From the NCBI GenBank assembly GCA_038049695.1, contig CP142454.1, positions 87,814,501 to 87,878,500 on the forward strand: a DNA stretch of 64,000 bases, written 5' to 3'. The notes beneath the pieces were generated by a model that did no database searches, was not told the origin of the DNA, and saw only the letters and a list, made by a program, of their open reading frames with translations. Positions 23,000 through 36,300 of the stretch are shown in pieces (the first letter of the stretch is position 1; each line of letters opens with the position of its first letter). The position numbers and the translations under genes were made by a program. Origin of the DNA: Cinnamomum chago (lineage: Eukaryota > Streptophyta > Magnoliopsida > Laurales > Lauraceae).

Positions 23000-25900
23000 T
23001 GTTCACGCTTCATTAACTTTCTCTATCATATCGGCATGTTCTAGTCATGTGAATGACACCATTATCTAAAAGTCATGTGTATGACACCATGACTGCACAT
23101 TACTTTTTCCAGTTAATCAAAATTTGTCCTTAAGATGCTTCAATCCTACGGCTAGATAGGGGTGTGTAAGACACTAAAGCCCACTCACTGTATAGAGGGC
23201 CTAGATTCATAAACCATGAACCCACAGTTAATTTATAAGTCCATTAGATAATCATAACCGTTTGATCCATGGCTGCCCCAAGAGTTTTATAATTTTGAAA
23301 GATATCATTTATTCTAGATTTTAATCCAACAGTGAGCTAGCGCCTTTTGGGTCGGTGTAAAAAAACATGGGTCTGTAATATTGGGTGGATGATAGTGGGT
23401 GACGGAGTTGGATGGATTATAGGAGACCGCGGGGCCAAGTAAGCCCCACAAGCAACATGGGAGACATATTCCATGCAGGAGCTATCACCAACCATATAAT
23501 AGTGATCTTAAGCAAGCCTTGTTGACTCACAACCAGAAATATTTAATGTCAAATGGGTCAGAATTCAAATCACATATAGTCCATAGAACTGAGCTCATAA
23601 TTTGATTCAGGCTTGCCTGCTAAGGTGTGAAAGTCAATAGAATTCAGCTGTTGTTAATGGTGGGAATGGGATGCATGCTTTTTCATCTTTTTCATTGTAA
23701 TAAGGTGAGTTGTGAAATATTTAATGTGAAATGGGTAGGAATTTAAATCACATAAGGTCCATACAACTCAGCTCTTAATTTGATTCAGGTTTGCCAGCCA
23801 AGGAGTGAGTCAATACTTCAAAGATATACAACTTTTTGTTTAGAACAAATACAACTCAAAAGTCAATAGAATTGAGCTGTTGTTGATGCAGTGATGTATG
23901 CTTTTCATCTTTTTTCCTGCAATTAGGTCGATAGAACACAGTGCTTATATATGAAAAGTCAAGCAACTTATAAGGGAATGGTAGGCCATTGAAAAGAACC
24001 TGGCAAGTTCTTCCATACAAGGCATGATTCATCAAGTCACACCTGCGTTTGTTTATTAGAGACAAGGACATTTGCTGACAGAAATACCTAACCTTGCATA
24101 GCCCACACATTTCGTCCAGAAATACCGGAACCAGAAATACCAAACTGCCCCCTGAGAGTTATAAGAGAAATAGGCTAGGTACGGATTTAAATGGGGCTGC
24201 GATTGTTCGGAGATTCTGACCCATTATTAATTGGGTTTAGGTCTTTAGTTAGGTTCAGATAAATAAATGCGTTTGATTTTAGATCCCTTTTTCTGAGCCG
24301 TGACATAAAATGGGTCCAAGTCTGGGTCCACCTTGGATCTTGCCAATGTAACTGAGACACAACATATTACCTCGATTTTCTAAAATTCCTCATAAAAGTT
24401 AACTTTCTTTCTTCCAAGTCATTCTCCATCCAGATCCGGTCTCGTCCCATATACAAAACTGGTTACATCTTCTCATTAAAATTTCAATTCCAATTCCAAT
24501 CCCATCTTTTCATTAACTGTTCCAGTTTCAGGTCCACCGTAGCCCTGGACTAAAATGGACACATTTACATCCCTAGATAGGTAGGATCCCAAATTACCCA
24601 AATCTAAATGGATGTGAGATCTGGCTTTTTTGTCCTAATAAGAGTTGGGGTTGTTCAAGTCACTGCATCATCATCACTATATATCATCATCAAAGACTTG
24701 TTCTAATTATATTACATCAATTGAATAGTTTCTCCATTCAAGTCTATATTCTACGTAAAATCCTCAAATAGATTACACTTGTTCACATTTATTTTTATTA
24801 CTTTCATATTTATGTCTGCTTCGGCGTACTAGTTTTCCGCGGTCGTCCATCAACTTATATCTAGAGATTTTTTTTATCACGTACATTGTTATTAACCTAC
24901 GTACACTTGACATGTCCAAACCATATCAAATGAGCTGGAACAAAATTTTGGCACAGATTTGAATGCATGGTTTGCATGTGCGAATTGAAGATAAAAATGC
25001 TCCATACCATAACCATTCATCATATATCTATATGTACCTAAGTTTATCATTTATTACTTGTCAGAATCATTTACTCAGCTTCTTTTTCTATATCATCCCC
25101 ACCAACAATAGATCTGCATTTTGGACAACTCCAGGTTGCAGAAACTAATTATAACAATAGACGTGAGGTTGTTGATCTCATTTCATATTTTCGTAGCTTG
25201 ATTTTTTCACCATTTGAGTAATATCAAACTTTCCAGGAGTCATTCTTCTTGTCTCTTAAAATATTAGAAGTGGGGAGCACTACAGCACCCCAGTGCCATC
25301 CCAATGCTTCCTACTAGAATGCATAATAAATTGTAGAAGCCCATCAAATGAGTTGATCTAGATGCGGCCTACCTATAGCTATTTGAGAGTTTTAAACTCT
25401 ACGATATCATCATAACCCCTTAATCCATGGCCTAAAGTTTAATAGTATTATAGGTATTAGTTTTTTAGGATTTTAATCTAGCAGTGAGTAAAAGTTGGAA
25501 GAGTGTTAAATTTAGGCATGTGCTAATTCACAAAGGAATAATATATGTGGAGGGGCCTTATTCGCTTAAGGTTAAAACCATGTCCTAAAAATTAGTAGCA
25601 AAAAAGGGGCATTTTTTTTAGAATAAAATATATTCCAGTAAGATCTCAGGCACTTTTAACTACTTATAAAACACATAAACCAAGGTACTATATTATAGAT
25701 ATCGGTTTTTTAGGATTTTAATCTGATAGTGAGTAAAAGTTGGACGAGTGTTAAATTTAGACTTGTGCTAATTCACGAAGGAATAATATATGTGGAGGGA
25801 CCTTATTAGCTTAAGGTTATAACCATGTCCTAAAAAATAGTAGCAAAAAAGGGGCATTTTTTTTAGAATAAAATATATTCTAGTAAGATCTCAGAGACTC

Positions 25901-26280
25901 TTAACTACTTATAGAACACATAAATCAAGATACTTAAATTTTTTCCACTGGCACATTTTTATATACACATTTCTCCTTTGTGCCTTGGGTTAGGTAGAAA
26001 TTTTGAGTATCAAAATCAACCATCAATGATTTCCTTGTCTGCAGTATTATGATTTTATATATAGAAACTCTTTGCATGTGCCTATCGCGTGACCAAAGGA
26101 AATGAATAAAGGTGCTGTTTTTAATATATAGGTAAGTTGATAAGTCACCTTCATCAAGACTCTTTGAATTATCAAACTATACATTCTGGTATGTGGAGTT
26201 AGATCCAAGATTAAAGTGAGATAAACTACTGGAGGAGGGTGGAACTATGGGCAGCCATGCTTTTCAAACTCCTGAAAATT
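23000..26280. repeat. Segment duplicated from 19100-21280 (copy B)
   Basis: Matches copy A block by block, but is longer because of extra sequence at about 24.1-25.4 kb and two internal tandem duplications: one at about 23535-23910 (TTTGATTCAGG.TTGCC units) and one of period 245 bp at 25446-25935. A TACGGATTTAAATGG ... ACATTTACATCCCTA pair at about 24180-24575 may be a decayed hAT element that adds to its length. Confidence 0.65.
25446..25935. repeat. Tandem duplication, period 245 bp
   Basis: The unit beginning TATTATAGGTATTAG at 25446 recurs at 25691, and both copies contain AGTAGCAAAAAAGGGGCATT and TAGAATAAAATATATTC. Identity is high, roughly nine in ten bases, so it is younger than the duplication around it. 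Confidence 0.8.
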
Positions 26281-27429
26281 ATAAAAAAAAAATTATTAAT
26301 GTTGTGTGACTCTATTTAAATACATGAACGTGTCCACCTTCCAAAAATCCAAACTACAGACGAACAAATTCTGAACACCTGTTTGACTTCAACTACGAAA
26401 ACGCATGACCTTTGTTTGATTAAAAAAAAAAGGGGGCTTTGTAGTGATTTTTGAATAAATGGAAGGCCAACAAGAGAATCTCTCAAAGCCTTCACCGTCA
26501 CAAATAGCAACCCCACCAAAGTTATCTCAATCTCCACCCCCAAAAAAATCTAATAAAAGGTCCTCTTGTGCATTGCAGGCCACACTTGCCCTCACGACCA
26601 AATCATTAGAAAAAGGAAAGTTGAAAACTATAACGTAAGGAAGAATTGAAATGTATACACATAAAAGAAAGAAATATATCTCAGGTTTAGAAAGATAAGA
26701 ACATGAAAGTGAAGAGATGCCTTTTGTCGCTAGGAAGAAGATAAGAGTGGAAAAGGTGAAAATTACTGTGATGGGTAGGTGAAAAAGTATGCTAAATAAG
26801 TGTAAATGTAAAGTTTAGGACGCATTTGTTCAACTGAGTTGCCCTATGAATCAGCCTAAAATCTCATAGTTTTTCTTCACAAGCCCCTTGCTAGGGTGTT
26901 CGGTTTTTTTCCACCAAAAAAATTAAAAGATTTAGAATTAAAGATTATAAAATATAAAGAAATTGAGAATGTTAAACTAGAGGACCTCAATTTTAAGCAT
27001 GTTCTTATTTGGTAAGTCTTGATTGATTTGAAATAAGGCTGACTCATTAGATCTAGTATTTCAAATAGAATTGTTTCAATTAAGCTCTTTTACGAGTATA
27101 TTGCTTGATATATCTAATTCAAAAAAAAAAAAAAAAAAAAAAAACTTCTTCTAGTAAAAATAGTATATGTAAACTATTCATATAATAAAAGCTATATATT
27201 TTATATGGTCAAACTTCTAAAATGGAAAACAGAAAGAAAAAATAAATTTCTTCTAATTTCTTTAAACATGCATATTTGTTTGAAAAACTTAACATCCTTT
27301 TTGCTTTTAAAGAAAGCGTCTAAAGTTTTTAAAGTCAATTTAATCATGCACTCAAATAAATTTTAATTTCACACTCAAAATTTACTACAACACATCTATA
27401 AAGTAGACTTGTCAAATGGTACTTTCATA

Positions 27430-27893
27430 TCTATGGGAGATATCTCTCACCTTATATGAGAGATAGGGATGAGGCCCTCACATTTAAGTTGTTGACATTA
27501 GATATGGATTTGTGGGCTCCCACCCAATTTCTCATTTAAAGTAACAGATATCAGATACTCCTATGAGAGATAGGGGTGGAGCCCTCATATTTAAGTTGTT
27601 GACATTGGATATAGATGTGTGGGCCCCCACTCAATCTCTCATTTATATATTAGGGAGATGCTCTTACGAAAGATATCTCTTATCTTAAATGAGAGATTGG
27701 GTGGGGGCCCACACATCCATATTCAATACCAACAATTTAAATGTGAGGCCTCCACCCCTATCTGTCATTATGAGAGATATGGTAGAGTCCCATACATCCA
27801 TATCCAATACCATTATACCAACAACTTAAATGTAAGGGCCACACATCTATCTCCCATATAAGGTGAGAGATATCTTTCGTATGAGCATCTCCC
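27430..27893. mobile_element. Fold-back MITE of four units, two direct and two inverted
   Basis: The right part, 27653-27893, has terminal inverted repeats of about 35 bp starting GGGAGATGCTC.TACGAAAG, and TA on both sides (27651-27652 and 27894-27895), as for Tc1/mariner-like MITEs. Two further related units lie to its left in the opposite orientation (about 27430-27540 and 27540-27650), each with GAGAGATAGGG...TTTAAGTTGTTGACATT. The whole forms a large imperfect palindrome. Confidence 0.7.
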
Positions 27894-28047
27894 TATATAT
27901 TATTAGTTGAGATGTTAATGTGTGTTGATTGGTACTAGTACTAGCTAACTATTACTGGCAAGCAGTAGCAGCTGTACCTATATGCCTACACATGTTTTGG
28001 GGTACATAACTTGATGGGTTACTATTAATCAATTAAGATGTTAATTA

Positions 28048-28153
28048 ATTGTGTCTGACCAAATTTTCATTGTGCTTATCTGGGCGGGCTATTTCTAGCA
28101 ATTGTGTTTGACCAAAGTGTCATTGTGCTTATCTGGGCGGGCCATTTCTAGCA
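28048..28153. repeat. Tandem duplication, period 53 bp
   Basis: ATTGTGTCTGACCAAA...GGCGGGCTATTTCTAGCA (28048-28100) repeats at 28101-28153 with about four changes. Confidence 0.85.
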
Positions 28154-28224
28154 ATGGCAATTACTGGATATGTATCTTAGTCTATAATAAGGGTCAACCT
28201 CAGCTGAGCATCAGTGCAATGGAA

Positions 28225-28380
28225 CACATGGTGGGCCAACCTTTTGATCCATTCGAATAGACCATAAAACAGGAAACCAAACCCTAGTAATAGATTCATT
28301 AGCACATGGTGGGGCCAACATTTTGATTAATCCGAATAGACCATAAAACAGGAAGCCAAACCCTAATAATAGATTCGTGG
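28225..28380. repeat. Tandem duplication, period 78 bp
   Basis: CACATGGTGGGCCAAC...AATAGATTCATTAG (28225-28302) repeats at 28303-28380, with the shared core AATAGACCATAAAACAGGAA. Confidence 0.85.
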
Positions 28381-28458
28381 TTTTCAGACCGATCGGAATG
28401 AATTGGACTGTTGGACTTAACTTAGCGTGCACTTGTTCCGAGCCTCAGTGACCGCACA

Positions 28459-28545
28459 CAGGGCCATGAAAGGGAGATCTTTCGATCCCTGCGATCCCAT
28501 GCCCAAGTGGGCCCCACCCACGCTTACCATTGAGGTGAGCGTCGG
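28459..28545 (-). mobile_element. tRNA-like head, possible SINE fragment
   Basis: Minus strand: GCTCACCTCAATGGTAAGCG resembles the A-box region of the SINEs at 2.6 and 9.0 kb, and GGGATCGAAAGATCTCCC a B box. No A tail was found, so it may be a fragment. Confidence 0.35.
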
Positions 28546-28979
28546 TGCTCAGTTTCAGGGCTTATGATAAACAAATAGTGGACATGTAAACTGTGGGCTT
28601 CCTTGGCTATGGTTTCGGTGTGCTCATGAGTACTACCATACCTTTCTTTTGTACCCGATAATATCAGATTAAGCACCGGCAAACGGCAATTGAAACGGAG
28701 GGTGTTTTTGTAAATTTAAGATATGATCAGGGCCAGGGGCATTTCGGTCATTCAAAAGCCACGACCTTGCTTTTTAGGTAGGAGGAATCTTCTAAGAATA
28801 TTCGGTGGCGGGGGCGAGCGTGGGGGCTGACTTCAAACTTGGGACTCTAAAAATAATAATAAAATGATCTAAAGATCAAAGAAGCAAACATGGAAAGAAA
28901 TTTTAATTTTATAAAAGCTTTTGGAGCCCATTAATCGAGTGGTCCCACTATATATAAATTTTCAGTTCTTCAAGAAAAA

Positions 28980-28981
<2 letters not shown>

Positions 28982-29021
<40 letters not shown>
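28982..29021. repeat. Poly-T run of 40
   Basis: An uninterrupted T run of about 40 bases with no tRNA-like head next to it. Confidence 0.9.
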
Positions 29022-29022
<1 letters not shown>

Positions 29023-30145
29023 GTCATTTGCACATAATAACAGCATTATATACTTCACTTGTCAAAAAAAAAAAAAATGGAGCAAAAATATGAATGAAAG
29101 TATAAAAATCTTTCTATAAGAATCTCTCATTTTTCATGTGTTTGGTGCAAAACAATTCAATGAAAACGCTTTTCTGCCTCGTCAGCATTTTCCTTGCTAA
29201 TGCTAGAAATGAATTTCCTATAGGGTATGAGAAATTGATTTTTCTTGTAAAACTTCTCCATCTTTTTCATTTCAATTCAAAATCCTACAACTCTTTTATT
29301 TTATAATTCTTTAAATAAATTATTATTTGATGTTGAATAAATAATATACATGTTATGTTATTTTTCTTTAAAAAATTGTTTCACTAAACAAGAAAATTTG
29401 ATTGTCTATAAAAAAATCCATAGCTGCACCAATATAACATTAGCATCAATTCAACGAGGAAAAAAAGTTCACACCAAACATGAATTTTTAAATTTTGTGA
29501 AAATAATTTTTCAAGATTTCTATTTCTATGGAATTTGCTGATGTAATAATTTCCTCTTTCCACAAAAAAAGTGTGTACACCAACGTGCTCTAAATACGTG
29601 TGTGAAAATATAAGAGCCGAGCTTATAAATTTATTAATTCACTAGTTTTTACATTGAATGCTCAACTCTTTCAATTTGATCAACTTTTTTCAAATTCATA
29701 TTCAATTGTTAAGTAAATCACTTGTAAATATAATTAAAAATATTAAGATTTAAATTATTTTTAAAATCTTATAATCATCAATGGCCAAAATCCGTCTTTT
29801 GTATTTTTTCTTCTTCTTATATACGAAGACTGTAAGTTAAAATTCATTCACTTGCAATAATGCTTACACTCCAATTCCTAATAAGTGAATACACTCCAAT
29901 TCCTAATAAGTTAACTAATTTTTCATGTTTTCAATCTATGATAGCTCAGTGATTAGGCATTTCTCTTAAGTAAAGTAACTAAAAATCAAATTCCTAGTTT
30001 TTCAAGTTTTCAACTTTTGATCAAGATGTTGGGGGGACTTTTTATGTATTCTTGTGCATTTGCATGAGATTTACCAAGAAAAAAGCAGGGTTAAAATCTA
30101 GAGGTGGGCCCACCCCTCTAGATACGCAATATCTTCTGCAACCCC

Positions 30146-30153
30146 TATAAATA
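30146..30153 (+). promoter_or_regulatory. TATA box of the PEP carboxylase gene
   Basis: TATAAATA, 225 nt upstream of the start codon. A CT-rich leader (CTTCCTTCTCCTCCTTCTTC) begins about 38 nt downstream, which fits a transcription start near 30180. Confidence 0.6.
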
Positions 30154-30273
30154 AACAGAAATGCACAAAGCCAAACACAAACCGCCAGTATCTTCCTTCT
30201 CCTCCTTCTTCTTGTTGAGATTCCTTTTTGAATCTCATCTCATCTGACTAAACGCAGTTTTATCTGTGGGTGA

Positions 30274-30279
30274 ATGTGA
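30274..30279 (+). promoter_or_regulatory. Minimal start-stop uORF (ATG TGA) in the PPC leader
   Basis: ATGTGA: a start codon followed directly by a stop, 97 nt upstream of the main ATG. Such start-stop elements can hold initiating ribosomes. It is in the mRNA only if the leader is unspliced here, which I infer from the lack of a clear acceptor between it and the main start. Confidence 0.4.
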
Positions 30280-30370
30280 TTGAGTTCCTTCTCTTGATTT
30301 CTTTTGAACTGCAAAAAGTTGGGTTGTAATCTAGAGTAGATTTGCTTTCATCTTGCCTTTTGATTTGGAG

Positions 30371-33300
30371 ATGTCTCGAAACTCGTTGGAGAAGCTGGCG
30401 TCCATCGATGCGCAGCTGAGGCTTCTTGTTCCTGCCAAGTTGTCTGATGACGACAAGCTTGTGGAGTATGATGCCCTTCTCTTGGATCGATTTCTTGACA
30501 TTCTTCAAGATTTACATGGAGAAGAGCTCAAAGAAACGGTATTTCATTTGGGTTCCTTTTAATTCAGTGATTTGGAGTTGGGTTTTTTTATTTTATTTTA
30601 TTTTATTTTGTTCTATTGGGTTTGTTTGGATGAGAATAGGATTGAGAAATGAGGAGCTTTTGATGAGATCTTAGTTGGAAATGTTTGACTTTTTTTTTTT
30701 TTCCTATTGTCATGTGCAGTGTTGTTAGTTTCACATTCAGAGAAACCTGTCTAATGGGATTGAGCAAAGAGGGTGTATAATGAAAACCTCATTTTGATTT
30801 TTTCAAAGGTTTTTTTGAGATTTTGTAGGTTTCTGGTGCTGCATTTACTGATCTGTTGAATACCCATTTAGTAACTCTGCAAAAGAAGGGCAAGTGATAC
30901 AAACTGTTTAAAGTGTTTTACATTGAATATCCATTGTTTTCAGTCAAAAGACTAGTTGTATAGATACCCATTTAGTAACTCTGCAAAAGAAGGGCAAGTG
31001 ATACAAACTGTTTAAAGTGTTTTACACTGAATATCCATTGTTTTCAGTCAAAAGACTAGTTGTATAGAGTGTGTGTTTTGAGATCTACTTCAAGTTGACT
31101 GTTCTTTAGGCCAAAAGATTCTTTCTATCTTTTATGTCTTTTTGATAATTAGATAGATTTACTTTTATGAAGATGAGTTTGTTTCACAAACCCATTAAAG
31201 GCTATGGAAAAAAAAATGTATGATAGATGTACTATGCATTTTTGTGTTGTCTGAAATATGTTGTCAATTATCACTATGCTTATTGAAATAAATTGTTTGT
31301 ATGAGATTATATGTAATTTATTCTTTTTTAAGTGTGGTGAAATGGTTGAGCAATATTTGATATGTCTTGTATTCTTAGGTTCAAGAGTGCTATGAGCTTT
31401 CTGCAGAGTATGAAGGGAATCATGATCCTCGAAAATTGGAAGAACTTGGGAGTGTGTTGACAAGTTTGGATCCTGGGGACTCGATTGTCATTGCGAGCTC
31501 ATTCTCGCACATGCTTAACTTGGCAAACTTGGCTGAGGAGGTTCAAATCGCTTATCGAAGGAGGATCAAGCTGAAAAAGGGAGATTTTGTAGATGAGAAT
31601 TCTGCAACAACAGAATCAGATATTGAAGAGACTCTTAAGAGGCTTGTTGTGCAGCTAAACAAATCGCCTGAAGAAGTTTTTGATGCTCTAAAGAATCAGA
31701 CTGTAGATCTGGTCTTTACTGCTCATCCTACTCAGTCAGTGAGAAGATCCCTGCTTCAGAAGCATGGAAGGTGTGTTTATCAATTCCATCAGTAGTGAAA
31801 TCATTCATTTATATTAATAGAGAAAAAATATTTATAGTTCTAGATAGGGTGAAATCTATTTTGCTCATGGAGCTTTTGTGTCCTTTTATACAGGATAAGG
31901 AATTGTTTGGCTCAATTGTATGCCAAGGACATTACTCCTGACGATAAGCAGGAGCTTGATGAGTCTTTACAAAGGGAGGTAAATTATCTTTTGTGCTCAG
32001 AAACTTAAAATCCACGGCTCTTCTGCTTCAAAGGTCTTATCCTAGAAAATTTGTAAGAAATGTATATTGTGATAGGAACTACAAGTGTTTAGGAAAATTT
32101 TGATATTTTAGAAAAATAAAATATATAAACATTCACTTAGGACTTTATAAGAATGTAAAAAAAAGTAAGATTTAAATAAGCAACGCTTTTGAAAAAAGAA
32201 ATTTCCTTCCTAGGTCCCAATGCTTTTCTAGTTCTTTTACTAGATTCTAAGTATCTTGTTGGTATTTATATACTTCTATTCTTGCATCTTTCTTACTTGA
32301 TTACACATATCTATTGACATCATTAGTCCTATTAATTGTAATGTTTTGCGGAACACTAAAAAATTTGTTGGTACATCTTCAAGTCTATAATATTGCACAT
32401 CATGTTCTTGATTGTGGCTTCTTATCATTGCCATAGTCCTACTATTAATTTATAAGAAATCATTCTTTGAACTCGCTTTTATCATATTATATCATCTATT
32501 GTGTAATGGGATAAGCAAACTTCGATTTTCTTGAAATTCATAATTTATTTCCATCATTCCAAAATTATTAAATGTCTCTGAAACGACTACAAGTTGAGTT
32601 TATCATTTCATATAAGAGTATCTGGTAAAAACTATAAAGATGTAAAAAGAAAAAAAAAATTAAAAAAAGAGCTTCCAGAGTAATGCAAAATCTAGATAGC
32701 CGACAATAAAGTATTTCAATCAATGCCAACAAACCATAGTTGTCAATTCCATTCCAGTTTTATCCTGTAGTGGAACATTTTGGCATTCTGGTGTTCCGTT
32801 CTAGAAAAGATGCAATTGAAAAATGAATATATATATATATATATAAAAGAATACCTAAAATTAAAAATAATAGTCATACACTAAAATAATACTAAAAATG
32901 CATACTTACATCACTTAAATCAAACTACACTTTACAATTGATCATTTTCTAGTTTTCACTATATATGAATGAAAGTATGAAACATGGGCTGGAATGGGGC
33001 GGCATTGGGACCGGAATGGACTTGAACAACTAGAATTGGGCTCTGAAACTTTTAGGGGTATTCAGTTCTGGCATGGGCCAATTCTGGAATGTTCTTGCTG
33101 AAGTTGATCGGAACAGAACGGAATTGACAACGATGCAACAAACCGACCACTTATTGCTAAACCTTGGAAGATTGAGATGGAGGCTTATAGACATGACATC
33201 TACTTTTAAGTTGGGAATATTTACTCTGTTCTTAAAAATGGAAGTATCATGTCCTTTGAGACATTGTGTTGGTATCAACTTTCACCTTTTTTGTTTAATT

Positions 33301-36300
33301 TTGCAGATTCAAGCCGCCTTTCGTACTGATGAAATCCGGAGAACTCCTCCAACACCCCAAGATGAAATGCGAGCAGGGATGAGTTATTTTCATGAAACTA
33401 TCTGGAAGGGAGTTCCAAAGTTTCTGCGTCGGGTTGACACAGCTCTTAAGAATATTGGGATCAATGAGCGTGTTCCTTATAATGCACCTCTTATTCAATT
33501 TTCTTCTTGGATGGGTGGGGACCGTGATGGTATGATTCTTTCTCATATATCCTTTTTGATTGACTAAATTTTTCTGCATTTTCTTGTATTAGAAGATATG
33601 ATATACTATTTAAAGGAGTTATAAATCGATGTAGACAATGGTTGCAATGCAACCCACAACTCCACCATGGAGTTGGACCCAATCCAAATTCAGGCAATAC
33701 TGACATTGTTGCTTTTGTTATTCATAATCCAATCTGAACTTGATAAAAATATTAACCTACTTTAGAGAACAAAATGCTCCTTTAACATGATGTAACTGAA
33801 GCAATTCTATTGTAATATGACCATAATGAGTGGTTGAGCATTACCTCGTTTATGATCATTTAAACAAAAGCCGAATGTTCTATGTTGTATCTCAACAACC
33901 TCTTTAGCATATAAAACCCAATTTTGGGTGGTTCCCAGTCTTTTGTAGCTGATGGCAGTATCTCAAACTCCAAAAGGCCTCACCAATCACCATGTGCAGT
34001 TCAGTTGGAGTATGTTGAACTCCGTGTTGTGGCTCCCTTGAGCCAACCTTTCATCATGTTTGAACAGTCCAACAACGGCAAGCTCACACCCAATGTCCTT
34101 GGCTGGATCCTGCACAAAACAGTGAACTAAGGGGCTTAACTACCAGGAGTTGCAGGGCAAGAGAGGAGCCAGAAATAAGCATCAATCCACGGTTGTTGTG
34201 TCTGGCTTTGCTGTTGCAAGAACTCTGTAAATCAGGCCTTGTTACAGCCACAAATGAGCAACATTAACAGAGAATGATCTTGATGTTCTGTGCCCCAGCT
34301 CACACCAGAAACACCTAAGAGCTGTGGATGTATATCACACATCACAAGATCAGCCGTGCCGGTAACTTTCTAGGTTGGTCTGAGCTCTGCAAGAGTATCA
34401 TACCCCAATAGAGAGAAATATGATGAAAGCAATATTTATTCCAAAAAATAACTGTAGTAATAACAACCATCATTCAATGCATGACAATGCCTTTAATATC
34501 TTGCCTATAGAAAAAGAATCTTTAATAATTCTTAACCTCGGCACTACATCTTAAACAAATCAAACATAGAAGTTCAAATGACAAAATGGAAAGCAAGACA
34601 CCCTACTCTAGATATTGCTTATGAAATAACAACTTATCATTCAAACACAAATGACAAAAAAGGAACAGCAGCTAGATAAATTCACATGGAACCCATATTC
34701 TTCAAGGGCCCAACATGGGCCGACTTGGCATCCAACATGCCTGAGGATGGGCCTTTTGGTGGTACACTGCACCTGCATCATATATTCATATGAACCTTTT
34801 TAATTAACTTAATGGTGCTTTGAATGAGGTGGGCAAGAATGTAAATAGACAACTTTCAGGTAGTGTCCATTGTGTATCCTTACCTAATTATGTTTATAAG
34901 GGCCTGGATCTGACTCTGGAGCTGGAGCTGGACCCGGACCCAGCTCGTGCCCTGTATATTGGATCCAGAGCCAATTGTTAGCACACATCCAAGGTCCCAG
35001 ACTCTAAGACCTGGAACAAAACTGTGGATACTTAGTTGAATCATAATTCAAACATCTTGTGTACTGTGAACAGAGATGTTGCGACTTGGACCAAGCCCAT
35101 TACTAGTCTTCTTGTGAACTCCGAATCCTAAATTACCCAAGGTCCCAGACTCTAGGACCTAGGACCTGGAACAAAGCTGTGGACACTTAGTTGAATCACA
35201 ATTCAAACATCTTGTGTACTGTGAACAGAGATGTTGTGACTTGGACCAAGCCCATTATTAGTCTTCTTGTGGACCCCAATACTCTCTTCACCAAACTTTT
35301 CTTCTTTTTATACTCCAAATAGAATATTTATTATATGATTTTCAAATGCTTGCGGCTTTGTCTAGGCTTCGACAATTATATTTCTCAGTGGTTAGAACTT
35401 GGAAGCTTATGGGGAGCATGCTTTTTGGAACTTGATTGGACACTGTTGAAAAGGGAATTGTTGTTGTAATCTATGCTTATTATGGAAATAAATTATCATA
35501 ATTTCTTGGTCTTTATATCATTCTACCATGGGATGCAGGGAATCCTAGAGTAACACCAGAGGTTACTAGAGATGTATGCTTATTGGCTAGAATGATGGCT
35601 GCAAATTTGTATTATTCCCAGATTGAAGATTTAATGTTTGAGGTATGGAAAACTCTAACAAGATTAATTATATGATTTTTCGGCTTCTTTTTTACTATGA
35701 TTTCCTTTCGATGAAACCATTTATTAGGATATGCAATAAAATCTATGCAACCCTCTTATATTTACCATTTTTTTTTTCTTTTGCAGTTGTCTATGTGGCG
35801 TTGCACTGATGAGCTTCGTGTCCGTGCCAGTGAACTACACAGGTCCTCAAAGAAGGATGCAAAACACTACATAGGTATCTAACATTCTCTATTGTTGAAA
35901 GTGGCATAAGATACCTTTGAGCTTTTCTATACAGGTCCATTATAGCTATTGGATGGACTTTTGAGGTCAACTGTTCCTTAGATTTCAAGCTGTGAAATGA
36001 GAATATTGACAGGTGGCCACATGATTCACTTTTGCATTTGGGGAAGTAAAAATCTGAATGGAATTTAATTATTTAAAAAAAATCCAGTGCTTAATAAATA
36101 GGGATTTTTACGAAAAAATTAAGCTTAAACCATAATTAAACGGTTTTATGAAGAAAGATCATAAAATGACGAGATAATTGTTTGTACATTTTTCTTCTTC
36201 GACTTTTCTTCTTCTTCTTCAATTGTTTCAAACCTGATTTTTTTAGCTTTGGAGGGGCTGATGCTGAGATTTTGCGGAAGATGAATATCAATTTCAAATA

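Larger units (their letters stand above)
16391..30145. other. Intergenic, 13.7 kb, repeats only
   Basis: No supported protein or RNA gene. Contents listed separately: a 105-bp duplication and hAT element (18001-18524), SINE-like pieces (19371-19463, 19507-19637), a duplicated 2-3 kb segment (19100-21280 and 23000-26280), a fold-back MITE (27430-27893), two short tandem duplications (28048-28153, 28225-28380) and a 40-base T run. The stretches 16.6-18.0, 21.3-23.0 and 29.1-30.1 kb show nothing recognisable. Confidence 0.6.
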
